Source: an uncultured Chitinophaga sp.
GTDB lineage: Bacteria; Bacteroidota; Bacteroidia; Chitinophagales; Chitinophagaceae
Assembly: GCF_937898475.1 (NCBI RefSeq)
Contig: NZ_CALEJS010000016.1
Location: 806,001 to 870,000 of the forward strand
Direction: 5' to 3'
DNA length: 64,000 nucleotides
Shown here: in pieces, positions 35,730 to 43,858 of the stretch
Layout of the letters: the number at the start of each line of letters is the position of its first letter
Position numbering within the stretch: the stretch's first letter is position 1
Notes under the pieces: model-generated
Databases searched by the model: none
What the model was told of the DNA's origin: nothing
What the model saw: the letters and a program-made list of their open reading frames with translations, nothing else
Position numbers and translations under genes: made by a program

Positions 35730-35987
35730 ATGGCAACACAACATCACATTGCTTCAACAAAAATAGCAGGCTTCATAGGCCTGTTTGTAGGCGTTATTGC
35801 CGCTATTGCTTCTTTTGTCACCAAGAGCCCTAATACCGCAATTGTACTCGGTAGTGTTGGCGCAGTTGTTAGTATCTTTTGTATGTGGAAATCCCGCAAG
35901 AACATTGACGACATGCAGCTGGCTACAGCCGGGCTATTTATGGCGGTGGTATCTGTGGTGGTAGGTTTGTGGCTGATATATAGTTGA
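35730..35987 (+). CDS. Small membrane protein of unknown function
   Basis: This 85-residue protein has three hydrophobic stretches (IAGFIGLFVGVIAAIASFV, AIVLGSVGAVVSIFCMW, ATAGLFMAVVSVVVGLWLIY). I recognise no family. It follows the sterol-desaturase-like gene on the same strand and probably shares its transcript, and a strong terminator follows its stop. Confidence 0.6.
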   Translation: MATQHHIASTKIAGFIGLFVGVIAAIASFVTKSPNTAIVLGSVGAVVSIFCMWKSRKNIDDMQLATAGLFMAVVSVVVGLWLIYS

Positions 35988-35998
35988 GAAAGCGATAC

Positions 35999-36055
35999 AA
36001 AGCAAAAATAAGCTGTGTATTTCTCTGCAAGGGAAGGGCAGTTTATTTTTGCTTT
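35999..36055. terminator. Bidirectional terminator overlapping the lipoprotein 3' end
   Basis: A 13-bp stem AAAGCAAAAATAA (35999-36011) pairs perfectly with 36043-36055 across a long loop that adds a CTG/CAG pair. The right arm contains the last codons and stop of the minus-strand lipoprotein gene. It separates two convergent genes. Confidence 0.7.
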
Positions 36056-36573
36056 TTCCCCTTTACCCGTCCCGCCGGTTCTATCTTCTTCTCATATTTT
36101 TCCAGGTATCCTTCTGCCGCATTCACAGGAAATATCACCAGCGTGGTATCTGTCAGATCTTTAATGATCGTAGTGTCTACCGTGGCGGCAGAATCTTTCT
36201 GCTCTACCCCTTCTGTATGGTGCCATAACAGCAATGTATCTTTTGAAAGGGCCCATTTTTCATACACCAGCGTATACATGTTGATGGATTGCGCACTGCC
36301 ATCCTTGCGGAGGTCAAAGCCCTGCGTTTCCTTGTCGCGGCCGGCTACCGGGCGCATCCACTTGCCTGTGAGCACCTGTGGCTCATAGCTGATGGTATCC
36401 GCCTTAATAAACGAAGTATCGGGGAAGGGTGCAATACCCGTGCTGTCAGCCTGTTTCAGCAGGCTGCTGTCAACATCCGCAAGCGTATCAGTTGCCGTTT
36501 TCACAGATTGGGTCTGCTGGTTGCAGGCCAGTGAGGTAAGTACCATTGCGGCAAGTAACAGGTTCCTGTTCAT
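36043..36573 (-). CDS. Lipocalin-like lipoprotein
   Basis: This 176-residue protein has a lipobox (VLTSLAC, Cys17) and a polar linker. A small beta domain then starts LTGKWMRPVAGRDKETQGFDLRKDGSAQSINM, which fits the lipocalin-like lipoproteins common in Bacteroidota. It should sit in the outer or inner membrane facing the periplasm; its ligand is unknown. A -7-like box (TATATTTG, 36588-36581) lies only 8 bases before the start, so the leader would be very short. It is divergent from the thiamin operon. Confidence 0.7.
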   Translation of the reverse strand: MNRNLLLAAMVLTSLACNQQTQSVKTATDTLADVDSSLLKQADSTGIAPFPDTSFIKADTISYEPQVLTGKWMRPVAGRDKETQGFDLRKDGSAQSINMYTLVYEKWALSKDTLLLWHHTEGVEQKDSAATVDTTIIKDLTDTTLVIFPVNAAEGYLEKYEKKIEPAGRVKGKKQK

Positions 36574-36601
36574 ATATTTTCAAATATACCAAAATAAAAA
36601 T

Positions 36602-36717
36602 CCCAAATTCTAAATACCAAATTCCAAATTCCAGATCTTAAATCTGGCTTTAGCATAAGTTGTGTCACAAATGGTATTAAGTATTTGGAATTTGGTATTT
36701 GGGATTTGCATTTTAGT
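36602..36717. repeat. NCCAAAT heptad inverted element upstream of the thiamin operon
   Basis: Six heptads in register (36602-36643) of type NNNAAAT, mostly NCCAAAT. After a centre of about 30 bases, six heptads of the complement (ATTTGGN type) run from 36676 to 36717. The halves can fold into a long hairpin. The right end merges with the thiamin promoter: the TTTG -33 box is part of a heptad. Confidence 0.82.
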
Positions 36718-36729
36718 CCCCTATCTTTA
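36698..36729 (+). promoter_or_regulatory. Promoter of the thiamin operon
   Basis: TTTG at 36698-36701 and TATCTTTA at 36722-36729 are separated by 20 bases. This fits the Bacteroidota TTTG / TANNTTTG promoter, with the last base of the -7 box different. The start point would be about 36735, where the first riboswitch stem begins. Confidence 0.6.
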
Positions 36730-36734
36730 CGGTC

Positions 36735-36823
36735 ACTTTAGGGGTGTTTCCCGGAGCGATTACCGGGAAGCTGAGATAATACCCTCAGTACCTGACGCAG
36801 CTCATACTGCCGGAGGGAAAAGT
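36735..36823 (+). promoter_or_regulatory. TPP riboswitch (THI box)
   Basis: The conserved core CTGAGATAATACCC is at 36771-36784, ACCTGA at 36790-36795 and the closing GGAGGGAAAAGT near 36812-36823. P1 pairs ACTTT (36735-36739) with AAAGT (36819-36823). A second hairpin TCCCGG...CCGGGA is at about 36749-36768. It binds thiamin pyrophosphate and turns down the biosynthetic operon downstream, 68 bases before the thiS start. Confidence 0.95.
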
Positions 36824-36891
36824 TACTGATCATATCTCTTCTTTACACACATCCTTAAAGTTTATTGTTTCATCTAAAATTCCTGTTACAC

Positions 36892-37095
36892 ATGGAAGTA
36901 CTTGTGAACAATAAACTTTATGCGGTGCAGCCAGCCACTACCATTGCTGCACTCTTACAGTTTATTCAACTGCCATCCGCAAAAGGCATTGCCATTGCCA
37001 TTAACAACCAGGTGGTCCCGAAAGCGCACTGGGATCAGCAAACCCTGCAGGCAGCAGATAAGGTCACGATTATCAGGGCCACACAAGGCGGGTAA
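36892..37095 (+). CDS. thiS: Sulfur carrier protein ThiS
   Basis: From the ATG at 36892 the protein has 67 residues (MEVLVNNKLYAVQP), ending ATQGG. The terminal Gly-Gly is the site that is adenylated and then carries the thiocarboxylate sulfur for thiazole synthesis. A start at 36865 would add nine unrelated residues. It is the first gene after the riboswitch. No thiF adenylyltransferase gene is in this operon. Confidence 0.93.
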   Translation: MEVLVNNKLYAVQPATTIAALLQFIQLPSAKGIAIAINNQVVPKAHWDQQTLQAADKVTIIRATQGG

Positions 37096-37210
37096 TTCAT
37101 TCACCTCTTTTATCAACAGATGATGACCAGCGTATGGATACGCCGGTTGTCCCCTGCTGCATTCCTGTAAGTACGGTAACAAAAATCCTCACAGCAAAAA
37201 CTTATCAGTT

Positions 37211-39076
37211 ATGGCTCAAGCAACTACTGAGCACAGCATCAGCCGCGCGCCTTTCCCGGCTTCGGAAAAGATCTATGTACCCGGACAACTGCATGACATC
37301 AAAGTGGCCATGCGTGAAATTACCCTGACCCCTACACGGCCCACCGGCAGGAACGGCGATGCTGTTTCCAATGCACCGGTAGTGGTGTATGATACCAGCG
37401 GGCCCTACACAGATCCGGCCGTCGATATCGACGTCCATAAAGGCCTGCCACGCCTGCGGGAACCCTGGATACAGCAGCGCAATGACACGGAACCTTTATC
37501 ACAGCTCAGCTCTGCATACGGCCGCAAACGCCTGGATGATGCATCGTTGGATGCACTGCGTTTTGCCCACCTGCAAACACCGCTGCGCGCTAAAGCAGGG
37601 CGAAATGTTTCACAAATGCATTACGCACGACAGGGCGTTATCACCCCGGAAATGGAATACATCGCCATCCGTGAGAACCAGTGCGCAGAACAACTGTTCC
37701 GCGAAAACAATGAACTATGGCAGCAGCACAAAGGACATTCCTTTGGCGCCAATACACCGGTTCAATTCATCACGCCTGAATTTGTACGACAGGAAGTGGC
37801 CGCCGGCAGGGCCATCATCCCTTCCAATATCAATCACCCGGAAAGCGAGCCCATGATCATCGGGCGTAATTTCCTGGTAAAGATCAACGCCAACATCGGC
37901 AATTCTGCCGTTAGCTCCGGTATTGAAGAAGAAGTGGAAAAAGCCGTATGGGCCTGTCGCTGGGGCGCAGATACTATTATGGATCTGAGCACGGGAAAAC
38001 ATATTCACGAAACGCGCGAATGGATCATCCGCAACTCGCCCGTACCCATTGGTACGGTACCTATCTACCAGGCGCTGGAAAAAGTGAACGGCAAAGCCGA
38101 AGAGCTGAACTGGGAACTGTTCCGCGATACGCTCATAGAACAGGCAGAACAGGGTGTTGACTACTTCACCATCCACGCGGGGGTACTGCTGCGCTATGTA
38201 CCGCTTACGGCTAAACGTACCACCGGTATTGTAAGCCGCGGCGGCTCCATTATGGCTAAATGGTGCCTGGCCCATCATAAGGAGAATTTCCTGTACACGC
38301 ATTTTGAAGAGATCTGCGAGATCATGAAAGCCTATGATGTTGCCTTCTCCCTGGGTGATGGCCTGCGGCCCGGCAGTATTGCAGACGCCAATGACGCCGC
38401 ACAGTTCGGTGAGCTGGAAACACTGGGCGAACTCACCAAACAGGCCTGGCAGCATGATGTCCAGGTGATGATCGAAGGCCCCGGACACGTTCCCATGCAA
38501 CTCATCAAAGTAAATATGGAGCAGCAACTGCAGCATTGCCACGAAGCGCCATTCTATACGCTTGGTCCGCTGACTACAGATATTGCACCCGGCTATGACC
38601 ATATCACCTCCGCCATTGGCGCCGCTATGATAGGCTGGTTTGGTACTGCCATGCTCTGCTACGTTACACCTAAAGAGCATCTTGGTTTGCCTGATAAGGA
38701 AGATGTAAGGCAGGGTGTGATTGCTTACAAAATTGCCGCGCATGCGGCAGACCTGGCCAAAGGCCACCCGGGTGCGCAACACCGCGACAATGCCCTGAGC
38801 AAGGCCAGGTTTGAGTTCCGCTGGGAAGACCAGTTCAACCTCTCGCTGGACCCTGAAACTGCGCGGGCCTATCACGATGAAACATTACCTGCAGAAGGCG
38901 CCAAGATCGCGCATTTCTGCTCCATGTGCGGCCCTCATTTCTGTTCTATGAAGATCACGCAGGAAGTACGTGATTTTGCCAGCTCGCAGGGCGTAAGCGA
39001 AGCGGATGCACTGAACGCAGGTATGGAAGCCCAGGCCGAAGCATTTAAAGTACAGGGCGGAGAGATCTATTTGTAA
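37211..39076 (+). CDS. thiC: Phosphomethylpyrimidine synthase ThiC
   Basis: This 621-residue protein is a full-length ThiC, a radical-SAM-type enzyme turning aminoimidazole ribotide into HMP phosphate. Conserved blocks include NINHPESEPMIIGRNFLVKINANIGNS, YFTIHAGV, GDGLRPGSIADANDAAQ and EGPGHVPM. The C-terminal CSMCGPHFCSMK holds the CxxCxxxxC motif that binds the 4Fe-4S cluster. It supplies the pyrimidine half of thiamin and is the usual main target of TPP control. Confidence 0.98.
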   Translation: MAQATTEHSISRAPFPASEKIYVPGQLHDIKVAMREITLTPTRPTGRNGDAVSNAPVVVYDTSGPYTDPAVDIDVHKGLPRLREPWIQQRNDTEPLSQLSSAYGRKRLDDASLDALRFAHLQTPLRAKAGRNVSQMHYARQGVITPEMEYIAIRENQCAEQLFRENNELWQQHKGHSFGANTPVQFITPEFVRQEVAAGRAIIPSNINHPESEPMIIGRNFLVKINANIGNSAVSSGIEEEVEKAVWACRWGADTIMDLSTGKHIHETREWIIRNSPVPIGTVPIYQALEKVNGKAEELNWELFRDTLIEQAEQGVDYFTIHAGVLLRYVPLTAKRTTGIVSRGGSIMAKWCLAHHKENFLYTHFEEICEIMKAYDVAFSLGDGLRPGSIADANDAAQFGELETLGELTKQAWQHDVQVMIEGPGHVPMQLIKVNMEQQLQHCHEAPFYTLGPLTTDIAPGYDHITSAIGAAMIGWFGTAMLCYVTPKEHLGLPDKEDVRQGVIAYKIAAHAADLAKGHPGAQHRDNALSKARFEFRWEDQFNLSLDPETARAYHDETLPAEGAKIAHFCSMCGPHFCSMKITQEVRDFASSQGVSEADALNAGMEAQAEAFKVQGGEIYL

Positions 39077-39083
39077 AACGTCC

Positions 39084-39731
39084 ATGATATATCTGAGCAA
39101 TAGCATGATACTGGTCATCACACAGGCAGGTCATCTACCCGGTGAAACGGAGTGCTGGAAGGAGCTGATTGCAGCGGGGGCAGACGCCATCCTGCTGCGT
39201 AAGCCCGGCTGGACGGAAGATGATTATGCCCATCTGCTGGAGGAGGCCGACCCTGTTGTGTATCCGCAACTGCTGATCGCACAGCATTACCAGCTGCAAC
39301 AGCGTTATGGTTTGCGCGGCGTACACTTCAGTGAAAGCCTGCGCAACAGCACACTGCCGCAACAGCTGGAGGCCCTGCGCAACGAAGAGTGTTTGCTCAG
39401 CACGGGTATCCATTATGGCAATACTCCCACAGGTATGCAGACAGTATGGGATCTCCTGCTGTTAAGTCCTGTGTTTGACAGTATTTCCAAGCCCGGGTAT
39501 AAGGGGCTGGCGGACCAGGGCTTTCACCGGAACAACGAGCCATGGGCAGCAGGCAATTCGCCGTCCCGGCTGATTGCGCTGGGAGGCATTCACCAACACA
39601 ATGCTGCACTAGCAAAACAAATGGGCTTTGACGGCATTGCCTTACTGGGCGCGGTGTGGCAGAAGGCCGGTAATGCAGTGGAACATTTCATAGAAATCAA
39701 AAAAGCATGGAACGGGATCGCCCATACGTAA
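39084..39731 (+). CDS. ThiE-like / TenI-like protein of the thiamin operon
   Basis: This 215-residue TIM-barrel protein belongs to the ThiE/TenI family (LVITQAGHLPGE, GVHFSESLR, LLLSPVFDSISKPGYKGL, LIALGGIHQHNAALAKQMGFDGIALLG). It differs clearly from the true ThiE encoded 1 kb downstream and lacks the ThiE lysine-rich substrate block. It may be the thiazole tautomerase TenI, or a second phosphate synthase. The start could also be ATG 39105 (MILVITQ). Its end overlaps thiD by 25 bases. Confidence 0.78.
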   Translation: MIYLSNSMILVITQAGHLPGETECWKELIAAGADAILLRKPGWTEDDYAHLLEEADPVVYPQLLIAQHYQLQQRYGLRGVHFSESLRNSTLPQQLEALRNEECLLSTGIHYGNTPTGMQTVWDLLLLSPVFDSISKPGYKGLADQGFHRNNEPWAAGNSPSRLIALGGIHQHNAALAKQMGFDGIALLGAVWQKAGNAVEHFIEIKKAWNGIAHT

Positions 39732-40468
39732 TGAGCCTGGCAGGGCTGGACCCCAGCGGGGGCGCCGGGCTGCTGGCAGACATCAAGACCTTTGAGGCCC
39801 AGCACACCTATGGGTTGGGGGTTTGTACGGCACTTACGGTACAGACAGATCAGCAGTTCATTTCGGCAGACTGGCTGCCGGCGGAACGTATTATTGCCCA
39901 GGCGGAACCGCTGCTCAAAAAGTTCGTGCCGGGTTATTGCAAAATAGGCATCATGGGCAACATAGCTACCCTGCTGGAAGTATTGCAGGCCCTGCATACC
40001 CTGCGGCCGGGCATCCGCATTGTGCTGGATCCTGTGCTGAAAGCATCTGCGGGGTTCCGTTTTCATGAAGACGGTCAGGCTGTTGCATGGAAGGCGGTAC
40101 TGCCTTACCTCTACCTGCTCACTCCCAACTATAACGAAGTACTGGCGCTCAGCAACCAGCCTCCGGAGGCAGACGGACAGGCAGCTGCCCGGGCTCTCAG
40201 CAGGCATTGCGCCGTACTGCTTAAAGGAGGGCACCGGCCCGGCCGCTATGGCTGGGACACGCTCTACCAGGCAGATGGCGAAACTGACCTTGCGCCGGGC
40301 AGGCAATCCGTAACTGCCAAACACGGTTCAGGCTGTGTACTGTCTGCCGCCATCACGGCGCAACTGGCCAGGGGGCATTCCCTGCCGGAGGCCTGTGTTA
40401 ACGGCAAAGCGTATACGGAAAAATTCCTGGGCAGTCATTCATCACTATTAGGATATCATTTATTATGA
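39707..40468 (+). CDS. thiD: Hydroxymethylpyrimidine / phosphomethylpyrimidine kinase
   Basis: This 253-residue protein is a ribokinase-type ThiD: SLAGLDPSGGAGLLADIKTFEA at the N-terminus, KIGIMGN, VLDPVLKASAG, TPNYNEVLAL and the catalytic KHGSGCVLSAAI near the end. It phosphorylates HMP and HMP phosphate to HMP pyrophosphate. The start overlaps the preceding gene by 25 bases and the stop overlaps the thiE start (ATGA), indicating coupled translation. Confidence 0.95.
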   Translation: MERDRPYVMSLAGLDPSGGAGLLADIKTFEAQHTYGLGVCTALTVQTDQQFISADWLPAERIIAQAEPLLKKFVPGYCKIGIMGNIATLLEVLQALHTLRPGIRIVLDPVLKASAGFRFHEDGQAVAWKAVLPYLYLLTPNYNEVLALSNQPPEADGQAAARALSRHCAVLLKGGHRPGRYGWDTLYQADGETDLAPGRQSVTAKHGSGCVLSAAITAQLARGHSLPEACVNGKAYTEKFLGSHSSLLGYHLL

Positions 40469-41100
40469 TCAGCAACTTACATTACATATCACAACAAACA
40501 AACAGCGCAGACCACACGGACAATATCAAAGCCGCCTGCGACGCAGGCTGCAAATGGATACAGCTGCGCATTAAGCACAGCAGCGCTGAAGCCGTGATGC
40601 CCGCCGCCCTGGCGGCAAAGAAGATCTGCGATGCCTACCAGGCAAAGCTGATCATCAACGACTACCCGCAGGTGGCCAAAGCCGTGGAAGCCCATGGCGT
40701 GCATGTAGGCAAAAACGATATGACAGTAGCGGCCGCAAGGGCCATCACCGGTCCGGGATTCATCATCGGCGGCACTGCCAATACACTGGCAGACATACTG
40801 CAGCACGTAAAAGATGAAGCCAGCTATGTAGGGGTGGGGCCTTACCGCTTTACCACCACCAAGCAGCATCTAAGTCCCATACTGGGCCTGGAAGGTATTG
40901 CGCATATTATACAACAGCTGAAAGCGTTGGGTATATCTATCCCCGTTATAGCCATCGGCGGCATATTACAGGAAGACATACCTGCCTTACAGGCAGCAGG
41001 CGTATACGGCGTGGCGGTAAGCGGCCTGATAACGCAAGCGGCAAACAAACAACAAATGGTCAGGAATATTTATGAAATGTTCGACAGTTTAAAGGTTTGA
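40465..41100 (+). CDS. thiE: Thiamin phosphate synthase
   Basis: This 211-residue protein carries the ThiE motifs: GCKWIQLRIKHSS, AKLIINDYPQVA, GVHVGKNDM, FIIGGTANT, VGVGPYRFTTTK and IPVIAIGGI. It joins HMP pyrophosphate with the thiazole phosphate carboxylate to form thiamin phosphate. Its last codons (after MFD) and TGA stop are part of an 8-bp phased repeat element, so the C-terminal SLKV is encoded by the repeat. Confidence 0.95.
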   Translation: MISNLHYISQQTNSADHTDNIKAACDAGCKWIQLRIKHSSAEAVMPAALAAKKICDAYQAKLIINDYPQVAKAVEAHGVHVGKNDMTVAAARAITGPGFIIGGTANTLADILQHVKDEASYVGVGPYRFTTTKQHLSPILGLEGIAHIIQQLKALGISIPVIAIGGILQEDIPALQAAGVYGVAVSGLITQAANKQQMVRNIYEMFDSLKV

Positions 41101-41216
41101 TAGTTTAACACGTTCGCAAAGGGGTGTTATTTCAGGGAGAGGCTTCAGGTGTTCAACATTCAAACCATCAAACCATCAAACTTTCAAACGCTCAAACAAT
41201 TTAAACATTCAAACAT
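41078..41216. repeat. 8-bp phased inverted element bridging thiE and thiG
   Basis: Octads with a central GTTT or GTTC run from 41078 to 41117, starting within the last codons of thiE. After a non-repetitive centre, octads of the complement (TCAAACNN) run from 41152 to 41216, with one extra base at 41200. The last octad includes the first two bases of the thiG ATG. The element fills the whole gap. Confidence 0.83.
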
Positions 41217-41994
41217 GAAATGTCTCGAAATAGCCGGACGCAGTTTTCAATCCCGCCTGTTCACCGGCACGGGTAAATTCTCCTCTGCAGCCGTGATGGA
41301 ACAGGCATTGCTGGCTTCCGGCTCAGAGCTGGTAACGGTAGCGCTTAAACGGGTGGATATGCATAACCAGGCGGATGATATGCTGCAGCATCTTACCCAT
41401 CCGCAGCTGCAGCTGCTGCCCAATACTTCGGGTGTGCGGACAGCAAAGGAAGCGGTATATGCGGCACAGCTGGCGCGTGAAGCGCTGGAGACCAACTGGG
41501 TGAAACTGGAGATCCACCCCGACCCGCGCTACCTGCTGCCAGACCCGGTGGAAACGCTGGCAGCAGCGGAGGCACTGGTAAAACTGGGATTCATAGTACT
41601 GCCTTATGTACACGCTGACCCGGTATTATGCAAACGCCTGGAAGAAGCGGGCACTGCTGCAGTAATGCCGCTGGGCGCTCCTATTGGCAGCAACAAGGGC
41701 CTCAGGACCTTCGATTTCCTGGAGATCATTATTGAACAAAGCCGGGTACCCGTGGTGATTGATGCAGGGATAGGACGCCCTTCTGATGCTGCCAGGGCAA
41801 TGGAAATGGGAGCAGACGCGGTACTGGTGAATACGGCCATTGCTGTAGCGCAAAACCCGGTGCAGATGGCCATCGCATTCAAAGACGCAGTAACAGCGGG
41901 CAGAATGGCCTATGAGGCAGGGTTGCCGGTTATAAAGCAGGAAGCAGCCGCCAGCAGTCCGTTAGTGGCATTTCTGGATGAAGAAAATGTTTGA
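41215..41994 (+). CDS. thiG: Thiazole synthase ThiG
   Basis: From the ATG at 41215 the protein has 259 residues. A longer reading from 41149 would translate the repeat and is rejected. ThiG motifs are FTGTGKFSS, LLPNTSGVRTAKEAV, NWVKLEIHPDPRYLLPD, VMPLGAPIGSNKGL and VVIDAGIGRPSDAARAMEMGADAVLVNTAIA. The expected Schiff-base lysine (in VKLEI) is present. It builds the thiazole ring from deoxyxylulose phosphate, dehydroglycine and ThiS thiocarboxylate. Confidence 0.96.
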   Translation: MKCLEIAGRSFQSRLFTGTGKFSSAAVMEQALLASGSELVTVALKRVDMHNQADDMLQHLTHPQLQLLPNTSGVRTAKEAVYAAQLAREALETNWVKLEIHPDPRYLLPDPVETLAAAEALVKLGFIVLPYVHADPVLCKRLEEAGTAAVMPLGAPIGSNKGLRTFDFLEIIIEQSRVPVVIDAGIGRPSDAARAMEMGADAVLVNTAIAVAQNPVQMAIAFKDAVTAGRMAYEAGLPVIKQEAAASSPLVAFLDEENV

Positions 41995-42005
41995 AACGAA
42001 TCAAC

Positions 42006-43124
42006 ATGCAAACAAGTTTTAAAGACATATTTGATCAGTATGACTGGGATACTGTAAAAGCGGATATTTACAGTAAGACGGCCCAGGATGTGGAACGGGC
42101 GCTGGGGGCAGCGAAGCGGGGCCTGGAAGATTTCAAGGCGCTGCTCTCTCCTGCCGCTATGCCTTACCTGGAGCAAATGGCGCAGCTCAGTCATCGCCTT
42201 ACGCTGCAGCGTTTTGGTAATACCATGCAGCTGTACATTCCCTTGTATCTTTCCAACGAGTGCCAGAACATCTGCACCTATTGCGGCTTCAGCCTGGATA
42301 ATAAAATACACCGCAAAACGCTGCATGAAGCCGAGATACTGCAGGAGGTAAAAGCGATCAAGGCGATGGGCTATGAACACGTGCTGCTGGTAACAGGAGA
42401 AGCCTGGCAAACGGTAGGACCGGACTACTTCAAAACTGCCCTGCAGCTGGTGCGCCCGCACTTCTCACATATCAGCATGGAAGTGCAGCCCATGGATGAA
42501 GAAGAATATGCCGAGTTGATTCCATTGGGATTGCAAAGCGTACTGGTATACCAGGAAACCTATCACCGCGCTGATTATAAGCTGCATCACCCGAAAGGCC
42601 GTAAATCCAATTTTGACTACCGGCTGGAAACGCCGGACCGCCTGGGAAGGGCAGGTATCCATAAGATAGGTTTAGGAGTGCTGATAGGACTGGAAGACTG
42701 GCGGACAGACAGTTTTTTTACCGCGCTGCACCTGCAGTACCTGGAAAAGACCTACTGGCAAACCCGCTACAGCATTTCCTTTCCGAGGTTGCGCCCCTGT
42801 TCAGGCGGTCTGCCTCCCAAGATGGAAATGAAAGACCGCGAGCTGGTACAGCTGATCTGCGCCTACCGCCTGCTGGATGCTGATGTAGAACTGAGTCTTT
42901 CTACCAGGGAATCAGCACACTTCAGGAACCATGTGATCAAACTGGGCATCACTACCATGAGCGCAGGTTCCAAAACCAACCCGGGCGGGTATGCCAGCGA
43001 TTTGCAGTCACTGGAGCAATTTGAAATATCAGATGAGCGCAGCGCAAATACGATCGCCGGTATGCTGCGGCAGCAGGGCTATGAACCGGTGTGGAAAGAC
43101 TGGGATAGATCATTCAGCTGTTAA
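42006..43124 (+). CDS. thiH: 2-iminoacetate synthase ThiH (radical SAM)
   Basis: This protein has 372 residues from ATG 42006; a TTG start at 41991 overlapping thiG is also possible. The radical SAM motif is CQNICTYCGF, and further ThiH blocks are VLLVTGEAWQTVG, VLVYQETYH, RYSISFPRLRPCSGG and LSTRESAHFRNH. It cleaves tyrosine to give dehydroglycine for the thiazole. Its presence, with no glycine oxidase gene here, shows the anaerobic-type route. The TAA stop lies inside the first heptad of a TTAGC element. Confidence 0.96.
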   Translation: MQTSFKDIFDQYDWDTVKADIYSKTAQDVERALGAAKRGLEDFKALLSPAAMPYLEQMAQLSHRLTLQRFGNTMQLYIPLYLSNECQNICTYCGFSLDNKIHRKTLHEAEILQEVKAIKAMGYEHVLLVTGEAWQTVGPDYFKTALQLVRPHFSHISMEVQPMDEEEYAELIPLGLQSVLVYQETYHRADYKLHHPKGRKSNFDYRLETPDRLGRAGIHKIGLGVLIGLEDWRTDSFFTALHLQYLEKTYWQTRYSISFPRLRPCSGGLPPKMEMKDRELVQLICAYRLLDADVELSLSTRESAHFRNHVIKLGITTMSAGSKTNPGGYASDLQSLEQFEISDERSANTIAGMLRQQGYEPVWKDWDRSFSC

Positions 43125-43190
43125 CTATTAGCCGCTAGCTATTAGCTTTTAGCAAAACACAGTAGCTAATAGCCAGCAGCCAATAGCAAA
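43121..43190. repeat. TTAGCNN heptad inverted element, copy 4
   Basis: Five heptads (43121-43155) of TTAGC type face four of the opposite polarity (GCYANYA type, 43165-43190). The thiH stop TAA is bases 2-4 of the first heptad, the same position as in the copy after dnaN. Confidence 0.82.
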
Positions 43191-43232
43191 AAAAAAAGTG
43201 CCCTCCACCGGGTAGGAGGAAGGCACTGTTAA
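43188..43232 (-). terminator. Terminator for the PA2169-family gene
   Basis: On the minus strand AGTGCC (43227-43222) pairs with GGCACT (43202-43197), with an inner CTCC/GGAG pair set, followed by nine or more Ts. It directly abuts the heptad element. Confidence 0.72.
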
Positions 43233-43399
43233 AACCTAAATCCATTAATCATTAAAACTTAATTGGGAGGTTACTTATAAATATAAGCAGCAGCCATCAT
43301 ACTATTCAAATTTAAGCTGCTCCTTATGAACAACCTACTGGCAAACCCGAATGAATAAAATGAATAAGATCATGGGGTCTGCACAGCTCAATGGTCGCG

Positions 43400-43858
43400 T
43401 TAGCTAACCTTCTCCATATCCCTGTAAGTTTTAATGGTATCGTGTGAGCGCCTGAGCGCACCTTTCTGGTTAGCGATGAGTTCCCTCAGGCTGTAGGGCA
43501 TGGGGGTATCGGAACGGAGCGCTTCTTCATATGCCCGCTGGGCGGCATCTTCTCCATACTCACAGCTGGCCAGGATTGCATGGCGGCTATCGCCGGAGAA
43601 GGTGGCCTTTACATCCATCCATGCACGGTAAATCTTACCGGAAACGGTGGTACCGGTTTCGAAATCACCACCCAGTTTTACCCGCTCTTCATTCAGCTGC
43701 CCCTCATAAGTACGGCTTTCATCTATCATACGCTGGAATAATGCCTTCAGGTCTGCATCATCCGTTTGTGCCATTGCTTTTTCATAGCCTTCTATACGAT
43801 CATTGTTGATCTTTACGAGGTCGCTTAACAGCTCCGCTAATTTTTCATTCTGTTGCAT
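43400..43858 (-). CDS. PA2169-family four-helix-bundle protein (DUF2383)
   Basis: This 152-residue protein is helical throughout and matches DUF2383: LAELLSDLVKINNDRIEGYEKAM, then LKALFQRMIDESRTYEGQL, then SRHAILASCEYGEDAAQRAYEEAL. The acidic and histidine residues at helix faces resemble ferritin-like bundles, but no metal site is proven. Members are often induced by stress. No signal peptide is present. It has its own terminator. 200 bases further is a small membrane protein gene of another stress-type family on the plus strand. Confidence 0.88.
   Translation of the reverse strand: MQQNEKLAELLSDLVKINNDRIEGYEKAMAQTDDADLKALFQRMIDESRTYEGQLNEERVKLGGDFETGTTVSGKIYRAWMDVKATFSGDSRHAILASCEYGEDAAQRAYEEALRSDTPMPYSLRELIANQKGALRRSHDTIKTYRDMEKVS

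Noticed and set aside
36602..36717. CRISPR array (short repeats)
   Set aside because: Units of 7 bp without spacers and with reversed polarity in the second half do not fit a CRISPR array; the same holds for the other phased elements.
37715..38875. 386-codon minus-strand frame inside thiC
   Set aside because: It is antisense to a highly conserved ThiC sequence.
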